From CAUZJO01 sp963580245 (lineage in GTDB: Bacteria; Sumerlaeota; Sumerlaeia; MVZB01), in NCBI GenBank assembly GCA_963580245.1, contig CAUZJO010000056.1:1-28869 (forward strand): a DNA stretch of 28,869 nt. Direction: 5' to 3'. Shown here piece by piece: positions 8,749-17,100 of this stretch; position 1 is the first letter of the stretch, and the number at the start of each line of letters is the position of its first letter. The notes under the pieces are model-generated. The model did no database searches. It was not told the origin of the DNA and saw only the letters and a list, made by a program, of their open reading frames with translations. Made by a program: the position numbers and the translations under genes.

Positions 8749-9164
8749 ACGTGATTCTTTAGGGCAACCCGCGTGGGTCCCACGGGCTCCGTTCGCATCT
8801 CGCGCCATCTCACCGGCGGGGGCGAATGGAGCCCTAACTTATTGTACAGCCCTCATCGGATTTCCCGGGCGCGCCGCGCGCGTATCACAAACTCACGTAA
8901 ATCTAATTGGTTGTCCCAAGACTGAACGGATCCTCATATCAAACGCGGTTGATCGAAACCCTCCGTCTAAATCGTCATGGGCCATCATTTTTTTAGACGG
9001 TCATCATTCCATCATCTTCGGCCATGTATGCTCGCCCCACTCGCTCAAAGCGAGGGCCCGAGTATTCTCGGCCGGCGGGCATGGCCCGCCAAAATCCAAT
9101 GAACGGCGAAATCGCGAAACGGCCACACAACCAAGGCCTCTCGTCGCCGTGGAAGGAGCGTACG
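8749..9164. other. Intergenic region with one inverted repeat
   Basis: No gene is supported. An inverted repeat, CCGTCTAAA (8963-8971) and TTTAGACGG (8992-9000), has a 20-nt loop. It has no T-run after the right arm, so it is not a classical terminator. A good Shine-Dalgarno (AAGGAG, 9153-9158) for the next gene ends the region. Confidence 0.5.
8963..9000. repeat. 9-bp perfect inverted repeat
   Basis: The arms CCGTCTAAA at 8963-8971 and TTTAGACGG at 8992-9000 are perfectly complementary, and a T7 run lies inside the loop side of the right arm. It could be a hairpin in the transcript or a protein-binding site. Role unknown. Confidence 0.5.
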
Positions 9165-10130
9165 ATGAAGTATCGAACCGATGGAATAAAGTGCCTTACC
9201 CAAGGTGCGTTGGGAGTGGTGGTTGCCCTCTCAGTATCTTCACTCTGTTCAGCGCAGGGACCTTCGGGCTGTGAGGAATCCACCAGAGAGATTCGCCATG
9301 CCTGTTGGTTCGAGGCGCAGAGCGATTACTTTCTGGCCCTCGCCATCGCGAAAAACATGTCTGACGAAGACGCCAGAGAAAAGGCCATCGACGAGGCCGC
9401 GGAAGAGCTAGAGGAAGCCCGGACGGAATGCGGCGCTCAATATGAGGCGCGTATCAATCTCTGCGACGAACTGGATGAAGACCAGTATGATCCGGATATT
9501 GATCCCGCGGACTTCACGCTGCCCGTTACGAATTCTTTCTTTCCACTCCCCGTCGGATCAAAACGGACCTACGAGAAACCGACCGATGAGGGCCTGGAAC
9601 TTATCATTGTCGAGGTCCTCGACGATACAATCGAGATTATGGGTGTCACGTGCCAAATCGTGCAGGATAGGGTGTTTCTTGACGGCGACTTGATCGAGGA
9701 CACCTTTGACTATTACGTTCAGCGCGTCGATGGGTCCGTCTGGTAATTCGGGGAGGACTCGGTGGAACTCGAAGACGACGTGATCGTGAGCGTCGAAGGC
9801 TCATTTAAGGGTGGCGTGGATGGGGCCAAGCCCGGAATCATCATGCTCGCCGACCCTCAAGTCGGTGATGCCTATCGCCAGGAAGTCGCGCTGACGGAGG
9901 CGGAGGACGCCGGACGCGTCGTCGAACTCGGCGTCGCGGTAACGGTGGCGGCCGGATTGTTTGGTAGCTGCCTGCGGACCCAGGACTTCACGCCGATTGA
10001 GCCGGGTGTCCTTGAGGACAAGTATTACGCTCCGGGGGTGGGCGTTGTGCTGGAAGTGGACCAGGAAGGTGGGCGCCTGGAGTTGAATCCGGAATCGGCA
10101 ACGGGTCCCGAATGGACGGCTTATCCATAA
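9165..10130 (+). pseudogene. Secreted conserved protein interrupted by an in-frame TAA
   Basis: The reading frame runs from ATG 9165 (AAGGAG Shine-Dalgarno six bases upstream) with a signal peptide of about 30 residues ending near SLCSA|QG. A helical, Cys-containing segment (C36, C47, C89, C100) follows, then a beta-rich domain. The frame is stopped by TAA at 9744-9746, directly after VQRVDGSVW. The same frame continues without a gap as FGEDSVELEDDVIVSVEGSF and on to 10130. In the family as I remember it, the junction reads VWYFGED, so the TAA stands where a Tyr codon (TAT/TAC) is expected. It is a one-base nonsense change, not a frameshift. The product would be a 193-residue truncation unless the stop is read through. 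A sequencing error cannot be excluded. Molecular function unknown. Confidence 0.75.
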
Positions 10131-10250
10131 CTTGAAAAGGGAAGCGCATCGTCGGACGCGAGACTTCGAGGGCCTTCGCGAGGGGGTCCTCAAAGACGCG
10201 TACCCGGGTCCAGTGAGTCCCGGCCCTCGTTGACAATCGCTTCTCATCTT

Positions 10251-10360
<110 letters not shown>

Positions 10361-10411
10361 ACGGGACTTTGCCGTGTGGAACTCGAGGGGCCGTACATGA
10401 TAATCTTTAAC

Positions 10412-10455
10412 GAGAAAGGAAGCCGAAAGAAATTCTCCGGCTTCTTTCTCCTTTT
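10412..10455 (+). terminator. Rho-independent terminator-like hairpin
   Basis: The left arm GAGAAAGGAAGCCG (10412-10425) pairs with CGGCTTCTTTCTC (10438-10450), with one bulged G. CTTTT (10451-10455) follows. It ends 15 nt before the response regulator frame opens at 10470, so it probably terminates transcription from upstream or attenuates entry into the regulator gene. Confidence 0.55.
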
Positions 10456-10469
10456 CGGGAGTCGGCGCC

Positions 10470-11174
10470 ATTCGAGTCTTGGTTGTTAAGGATTCAAAGC
10501 GATTGCCGGGTTACGTCATCAGGGGCCTCAAGAACGCGGGCTACGCGGTTGACGGGGCCGATGACGGAGAAGACGGGTTATGGCTCGCCGAATCAAACGA
10601 GTATGACGTAATCGTCCTTGACCTGATGCTGCCAAAGATCGACGGGATCACCCTTCTGCAGCGTCTGCGCGCGCAGGGCAAGGGGACTCACGTCCTGATC
10701 CTGACGGCCCGCGACACGGTCGATGAACGGGTTAATGGATTGCAGCAAGGCGCGGACGATTATTTGGTCAAGCCCTTTGACCTGAAGGAACTGTTGGCCC
10801 GCGTTCAGGCGCTGGCACGTCGAAGTTACGGCATCAAGCGACCGATCATCGACATCGGGGACCTCCGGCTGGATACCACCGCGCACGTGGTCAGTCGGGC
10901 CGGGCAGGCCGTTGATTTGACGCCCCGGGAATACGCCCTGCTCGCATACATGGCCTTGCGCGAAGGCTAGGTGGTCTCGCGCACCGAGATCGAATCGCAC
11001 ATCTATGATGATCAAGTCGAGGCGATGAGCAACGTTGTGGATTCAGCGGTTTACCACTTGCGCAAGAAACTCGATCAACCAGGGCAACCGTCCATGATCC
11101 GTACCCGGCGCGGCATGGGGTACGTCCTGAGAAACCCGGAAACCGCGACGCCCGACACCAATGGATCATACTGA
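10470..11174 (+). pseudogene. OmpR-family response regulator, broken
   Basis: One frame encodes a receiver domain plus winged-helix DNA-binding domain. The phosphoacceptor is D51 in VIVLDLMLPKIDG, T79 lies in LILTARD and K101 in LVKPF. The C-terminal part contains VVSRTEIESHIYDDQ and RTRRGMGYVL. Three defects are visible. The expected ATG before RVLVV is ATT (10470-10472), leaving only TTG 10479 as a usable start. The N-terminal acidic pair usually read as ED is KD. A TAG at 10968-10970 interrupts the frame between ALREG and VVSRTE, where Glu or Gln is expected, removing the DNA-recognition half. If translated, the product would be a receiver with a partial effector domain. The cognate kinase remnant lies downstream. 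No target is inferred. Confidence 0.85.
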
Positions 11175-11203
11175 CCGATTAATCGTCATCAGACATGAAG
11201 TCA

Positions 11204-11241
11204 CGCCGCCAGGTGCCCGCGCCCGCGGGCGCCTGGCGGCG
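11204..11241. repeat. GC-rich near-perfect palindrome (18-bp hairpin)
   Basis: The arms 11204-11221 and 11224-11241 are complementary at 17 of 18 positions, with one G-T pair. The sequence is built around GCCCGCGGGC, so the very tip must open to form a loop. It begins 30 nt after the regulator stop and ends just before the pilin ATG at 11249. There is no following T-run. Possible roles are a terminator core, an insertion-end palindrome or a REP-like element. Confidence 0.7.
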
Positions 11242-11248
11242 AAAGGCC

Positions 11249-11848
11249 ATGTCGGAGGCGGGTTTCACGCTCATTGAGCTGCTGATCGTGGTTGCGATCA
11301 TTGCAATCCTGGCGGCGATCGCGATACCCAACTTTCTGCAAGCGCAGACCCGGGCCAAGGTCTCTCGGGCGATGTCTGATTTACGGACATTGGCGCAGGC
11401 CGTCGAAACTTATCGGCTCGACCATAACCAGTACCCTCTCACCTCTGACGAGAAGGGCAAACCGATTATCCCCTATCCTCCCGTCGGCTTGAGTCCCGAA
11501 GTCTTTGAAACCCGTCTATCGGCGCTGCTGACCACGCCGGTGGCTTATGTCACGACGCTGTTCGAGGACCCCTTCGCGGCTCAGGAGCCCGATGAAGAGG
11601 ATCCGCGGATCGTTGAAGGGACGGGCTATCACTATGGGTATTATGCCTACGTGGTTACCAATGACGGATTGGAGGGGAAATGGGATTTCACGCAAGTCAT
11701 CCGAATACGCGGCGGAGATCCCGCGGTGATTGAATCTTACGTTTCCAGCCACGGACCGGACCTGGATCACGATGACGATGAGGAGTTGATCGATCTTGAT
11801 GCGGGAGTCGCCTATGATCCCACCAACGGGACCCCATCGAGTGGCGAT
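11249..11848 (+). pseudogene. Type IV pilin-like (pseudopilin) gene, 3' end fused into kinase DNA
   Basis: The protein starts MSEAG|FTLIELLIVV, a prepilin peptidase site with Glu at +5, followed by the hydrophobic alpha-1 helix and PNFLQAQTRAKVSRAMSD. This type is close to the GspG-like pseudopilins abundant in planctomycete-type genomes. ATG 11249 is preferred over 11195 because the latter would translate the GC-rich palindrome. Homology continues to VAYDPTNGTPSSGD at about 11848. After that the frame runs out of phase through histidine kinase DNA to a TGA at 12287-12289, which would add about 147 arginine-rich, non-native residues. The intact paralogue at 23473-24141 shows the normal ending after DPTNGTISSG. 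So the gene has lost its own 3' end. Confidence 0.8.
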
Positions 11849-12707
11849 TCGAAAAGGGCTCCGTCCCCTGGACCGCTTGGCGGAGGAGGTCTCCAAGGTC
11901 GGTTCCTCAAGTCTCAGTCACCGGTTCTCGACCGAGGCGACGCCCACCGAACTGCGACCGATCATCGTGAGGCTCAACGAGTTGCTCGAACGCCTGCAAT
12001 CCGCGTTCCATCGCGAACGCCGGTTCACATCCAATGTCGCGCACGAACTGCGCACGTCGATCGCGACGCTGAAAGTCCTGGCCGAGGTCGGCATCCAGGA
12101 GGCGTCGCAACAATCGCGGGGCGACGGTTCGCTTGTTTTCTACCACGATACGCTCGCCGTCGCCGGTCAAATGGAGCACCTGGTCGTAAACCTGTTGGGC
12201 CTGGTCCGTTACGCATCCGGCCTGCAAGAGGTCGCGATCAGTTCGATCGACCTGGGAAACCTGATTTAAAACGCATGGAAGACGTTTGAGCCCGATGTGA
12301 GGGAGTGCCGGCTCGGATGCGAGATCAGGCTCGCCAAGGGGGCAGTCGTCGAATCGGACCCGACCTTGCTGGAGGCCGTCTTTAGGAACTTGTTCTCAAA
12401 CGTGGTCAGCTACACCAAAGAAGACGGCTCGGTCGTTTGCGCGCTGGAGAACGGAAGAGAATACTTCCACTTCACGCTCGCCAACACGAACAACGGCCTC
12501 ACAAGCATGGACCTCGAACACCTATTCGAGCCGTTCTGGCGCAAGGAGGAATCGCGCTCGGACCAGTCCCATTGCGGGCTAGGACTGTCCCTGGTTTCGG
12601 CTTATGCTAGATTGCTGGGGATCAATATCGACGTGGAGTTAGTTGCTTCGGATCTGATTCAGTTTTCGCTCCGCATTCCCATGGCGGGCATTCATCCCAC
12701 GCAATGA
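11841..12707 (+). pseudogene. Histidine kinase, sensor half missing and in-frame TAA
   Basis: From about 11841 a second frame encodes the cytoplasmic half of an OmpR-partner kinase. It opens with the HAMP-to-DHp connector VAIRKGLRPLDRLAEEVS. Then come the H-box FTSNVAHELRTSIATLK (usual HELRTP, here P changed to S), the N-box AVFRNLFSNVVSYT, FEPFWRKE and the G-box CGLGLSLVSAYARLLG. The membrane sensor and start codon are gone, replaced by the pilin-like gene. TAA at 12267-12269 interrupts the frame (DLGNLI*NAWKTFEPD) where Gln or Glu is expected, separating the dimerisation domain from the ATPase domain. Its stop (12705-12707) is only 7 nt from the convergent DUF1501 stop. It should be a dead gene. 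Confidence 0.85.
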
Positions 12708-12714
12708 TGCGGAC

Positions 12715-14094
12715 TCACGCGAATATCTCGCTGATTTCTCCGAACTGCATGGGGCCCTTTGGCGAGAGATGTTCAATATACTCGAAGGCCCTGCCCGAAG
12801 GGGTCTGGGTGATCTTCTTGGTCCAATCGACACCCATGACCGAGTAGAGGGTCACCAAGACGTCGTCGGGATAGACCGACCGCTCTTTGTGCCATCCCGG
12901 ATCAATAATCTTCTCGGCGATCTCGTCGGTGGCCCCGATGATCTTGCCGCCCTGAACTCCGGCGCCGGCGAACACCGTGACCCCGGCGTATGGGTGATGG
13001 TCTCGGCCCCCGTTTGCATTAAGCCCCGGGGTGCGGCCGAAATCACCCACGACCATGACGAAGGTCTTCTCGATCAGAGGACGCCCGTTCTCATCGGTTC
13101 GCTCCTCGAGATCGTCCAGCAAATTGGCGAGGGCCGCATCGAGTTGCCTGTTAACATTATATTGGTGCCCTCCCGCGCCATCGGGCCCCTTTTCAAAGGC
13201 CCAGCTATGGATATCCCAGCTACTGTGGTTGATGAAAATGAACTTGGCGCCCGCGTCCGCCTCGATGACGTTGCGGGCCATGGCGCAGGCCTTGCCCACG
13301 TAACTCTTCCCATAACGCTTATGCTCTTCGGGGCTGATATCAAAAATCGGCGCCGCCTTGGGATCGCTGAGGCGATAGGCCGAGCGATAGTACTCTTCGA
13401 TATCGCTGAAAATCCGGCCGCGATGAGTTTCCTCCTCGCGCCACTGATGATCGATTTCACTCAGCAATTGACGACGTATCTCGAATTCGTCTCTCTCCGA
13501 CTCGGGAAGCAGGAACGGCGGCGCCATGTGCGAATCCCAGTTCAGCGGCGCGCAGGCGGGGGGGAGCATTCCGCACCCAACCTGGAAATCAGGGTCCATA
13601 TCCATCGAGATGAAGGGCGGCAGAAAATCCGTATCCTTGCGTTGGTCCAGCTTTTCGTAAGCAATCACCGAGCCGACCGAAGGGATTTCATGGATGCGGG
13701 CGGGGCTGAACATCCTGCCGGTCTGCACGTAGTAGGTGGCCTGGCCGTGTTCGGAGACCCACGCCTCATTCGACCGAACAACCGCGAACTTGTCAGTGCG
13801 CTCCGAGAGCATCGGCATCGTGCCGACCGGCATGCTCAGGCCCTGCTTGATTTTTCGGATGTCGAAATCCTCCGGAGTTTCGGGCGCTTCCTTCGCGTCG
13901 AAGGTGTCCATCTGGGCCGCACCCCCTTGCAGGAAGATGTAGATGCAGACCTCGGCCCCGCCCCGCGGCTTGGCCTTCTCCTTGGCCGCCACGTTCAGGG
14001 GTTGCAACATCGGAAGCAACGAATAGCCCGCGACCGTCAAGCCTCCGGCGCGCAGCAGGTCCCGCCGAGTCAGTTTTGGAACATTGGTGTTCAT
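12715..14094 (-). CDS. Tat-exported DUF1501 protein
   Basis: This 459-residue DUF1501 protein belongs to the alkaline phosphatase/sulfatase-like superfamily common in planctomycete-type bacteria. A twin-arginine signal is visible (LTRRDLLRAGGLTVAG, R10/R11). Family motifs are GGAAQMDTFD (57-66), INHSSWDIH (288-296), DFGRTP (351-356), GRDHHP (363-368) and AGAGVQGGKIIGATD (376-390). The His/Asp-rich motifs suggest a metal site, but no reaction is established for the family. A GGAGGAAAA Shine-Dalgarno precedes ATG 14094. The gene starts 47 nt after the giant fusion gene and is surely co-transcribed with it, the usual PSD1 then DUF1501 order. An export partner role is inferred from this conserved pairing. 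Confidence 0.9.
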   Translation of the reverse strand: MNTNVPKLTRRDLLRAGGLTVAGYSLLPMLQPLNVAAKEKAKPRGGAEVCIYIFLQGGAAQMDTFDAKEAPETPEDFDIRKIKQGLSMPVGTMPMLSERTDKFAVVRSNEAWVSEHGQATYYVQTGRMFSPARIHEIPSVGSVIAYEKLDQRKDTDFLPPFISMDMDPDFQVGCGMLPPACAPLNWDSHMAPPFLLPESERDEFEIRRQLLSEIDHQWREEETHRGRIFSDIEEYYRSAYRLSDPKAAPIFDISPEEHKRYGKSYVGKACAMARNVIEADAGAKFIFINHSSWDIHSWAFEKGPDGAGGHQYNVNRQLDAALANLLDDLEERTDENGRPLIEKTFVMVVGDFGRTPGLNANGGRDHHPYAGVTVFAGAGVQGGKIIGATDEIAEKIIDPGWHKERSVYPDDVLVTLYSVMGVDWTKKITQTPSGRAFEYIEHLSPKGPMQFGEISEIFA

Positions 14095-14141
14095 CCGCCT
14101 TTTCCTCCGGTCGATGGTATAAGGTTCACGAGTCGCCCACC

Positions 14142-17100
14142 TCAGTAGTTTACTATAAATTCCAGTTTATTGAAAAGGGCCCATTGCAGGTTTTCGAGCC
14201 CCTTGTCGCGGTGTTTTTCGAGGTGCTTGACGGCGCCAGCCAGCTCCTGAGCGTCGGGCAAACGTGACAGCGTAGTCAGGAATAGCTCCTCGATGAGCTT
14301 CGTCAGCCGCGGACGGTCTCGCCAGGACCAGGGCGGATACTCCTGGAGCAGCGTGTTCGTGCGGCTGCCCTCGGTGCTGGCCAGCACCTTTTTCTTGACC
14401 AGCTTGCTGTACAGCATGACCGAAGCCTGAACGATGGAAGGATTCGTGTGTGGCTCGATCGTATTGCGATTGCCCCGGCCGAAGAAGAACAGGAACCGCG
14501 CGAGTTCCCCGTCACAGATTGAGAGTCCCGACAGGGCAGAGGGCAAATCCATGGCCCAGCCGCTGGTCCACTCGGGGTAGTAATCGGGGGACGCGTGGCC
14601 GAAAACATTCGAGGTTTTGGAGAGCGCGTCGTAGATTTCCTCGGCGGTCAGCCGACGGACCAATTTACGCGCGTAATAGCGGTCGTATTCGGGCCGGTGT
14701 TCCCCCTCGAAGCGCGATGAGAGTTGGTAGGCATTGGATCGGCAAATCGTGCGCATCAGGTGGCGCAGGTCGTAGCCGCTCTCCACGAAGTCCTTGGCCA
14801 GCGCGTCCAGGAACTCGGGGTGGGAGGGTTGCAAGGTCCAGGGGGCCGGAGGGGGATTGTTGGGGTCCTGCCGGGCGAGGTCCCAGTTGAAGGGCGGGTC
14901 CACGATCCCGACGGTCATAAATTTGGACCAGAACAAGTTGACCGTGGCTTTCGCGAACTGGAAATCCGAGGTCAGAAGCCGGGCAAACTCCTCGCGGGGG
15001 GCGACCCCTTCGGGTGGACGGTCCTTGGTCAATAGATATGCCGGAAAAATATCGGCGTTCTCGTCGCGCGGCATCCGCAAATCGCTGCTCGCACCCGCCT
15101 GATAACCGTCGGCTTCCGATTTGTCTTCGATGAAATAAGGCTGATCGGCTTTTCCGAATTTCATGAATTGGAACTTGGTCTTTCCGAAGAATGCCGCCTG
15201 TCGCCAAAAATCGACCCGTTTTTGTTTCGAAAGCCACAGGTTGACGTTTTCGAGGTGGTCCTTCCCGTCGTGGCAAGAGATACATTGCACATTGACGCCT
15301 AGAAAATCCCTGGTCGCGCGGACCGCGATCTCATCGCACGTGTCCTCATGGTTAATATCGCCTTCTCCGCTGCCGATCCTTATTTGAATGAGATACCCCG
15401 AGGATCCGGATGTTCTTCCCGTCAATGACGAGGCCGTGATCAGTTCACGAACAAACTGATCGTAGGGGACGTTGTATTTCAAAGATTGATTGATAAAGTC
15501 CCGCAGGGCGTCGTGGATTTCCCTTCTTCCGTGGATAAAATTCTTGAATTGGTCTTCGTAGAAGAACCGCCACTTGCTCAGGAACGCCTCATCCACCATC
15601 CATGGACCTATAAACTCCTTGGTATCGGGTTTATTGACGAAATCCAGACTGAGTAGCTTGTCGATGAGCTTGCTACGTTTTTCGGGATCGGCATCGGTCA
15701 CGAACGCGCGCGCTTCCTCGGCCTCGGGCGGCCTTCCCCACAGGTCAAAATAAACCCGGCGCATGAATTCAGCATCCCCCGAGATCCCCGCGTGGGGAAT
15801 GTCTTCGGCTTTCATCTTGTCGAAGATATAGTCGTCGATAAAATTGGCCCTCGCGACTTCCTCGTACTTGGGAGAGGCGGGCAGGTGGGACGCGACGGCG
15901 TCGGTGAGACCCGTGGCGGCAGCCAGTTCGGATTCAGCCGTTTCGACGTGCGTTTCATGGTAAAGCTGCATGACGAACCGGGCCAGGTCGGCGATCTGTT
16001 CGGGCTCGTAATTGTCTGCTTGGGGTTTCATCATCGTGTCGGGAATGCCCGCGCGGATCGTCGCTTCGATCTCCTCGAGCCCCTCCCCGTGGTTCCAAAC
16101 GCCATTGATCAAATTCAGCCGCGCCTGCCCAAAGCCCGCCGCGTCCTCATTGTGGCAGACGGCGCAATTGGAAGCGAAGGCCGACTGCGCCCAGGCCAGG
16201 CGCTCCCCATCCAAGCCGACGAACGCGTCGCTATCGGCTTGTTCCGATGGGTTTGACTCGGCAACCTCTACCGCCTCCGAGGCCGTTTCCTCCGGGGTCG
16301 TTCCCTCCGGTGCCACGCCGTAAGCCGCCAACCGGGCGGGCGTGTAGAGCGGCACACGGCCCCCGGCGGGCACGATATTCCAGACCGTATCGCCCAGCCA
16401 TTCCTCGGTGTACGTCGTATTGGCAAGCGTCTCCTGTTGGATCGTGACCGTCTGCTCGAATTCGATCACGGCCGTGGCTGAGTCCGACCGGTTGGGGATG
16501 AGCAGGTAGGGCCCGAACATTGTCTTATGCTCAAGGGCCTCGCCGTTAACGGACGCGATCAATTCGTCCGGCGCGACATAGCTCGGGATGCGCACGTAGA
16601 CGTCTCGCGGCTTTTTGATGGTCAATTCGACGCGCCCCCGCGCGGGGATGTAACTGTGAACGTCGAGGTCGGGCGTATCTCGGCTGAACAGGAGGTTCAC
16701 ACGCAGCCCCGCGGCGTCTTGGGTCACGATGGCCTCCCACGCCGCCGCGAGCCCCTCCAGCGCCCCGCTCGCCATGTCAGCGGCCATATCAAGCTTTTCG
16801 TGGAGCACGTCGTCGATCAGATCGTTGGGCGATGTATAGGAGAATCCCCCGAGCATCCGCTCGGCGGCATTGGTATAGACCTCCGTGGCACTGTCCTCGG
16901 GCACTGCCTCGGGGGCACCGGGTCCGCCGGCGACGGACGGATCAAGATACTGGCTGGCGAGCAGATGGTTGCGCACCATCCGCTCCACGTCCTCGAAATA
17001 CTCGGGATGCCCGTTGAGGCCAAGCAGGATCTCGGCGCGGGCCAGATCGGCAGGGTTATTGGACTCGCCGCGGCCGATGAGCATGTCCGTCTCATAAACG

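Noticed and set aside
11850..12289. A functional pilin with a long C-terminal domain
   Set aside because: The extra residues are the kinase DNA read out of frame, Arg/Pro-rich and unlike any pilin domain.
12769..14148. A 459-codon plus-strand open frame opposite the DUF1501 gene
   Set aside because: It is antisense to a well-recognised protein and has no family features; long antisense frames are expected in GC-rich DNA.
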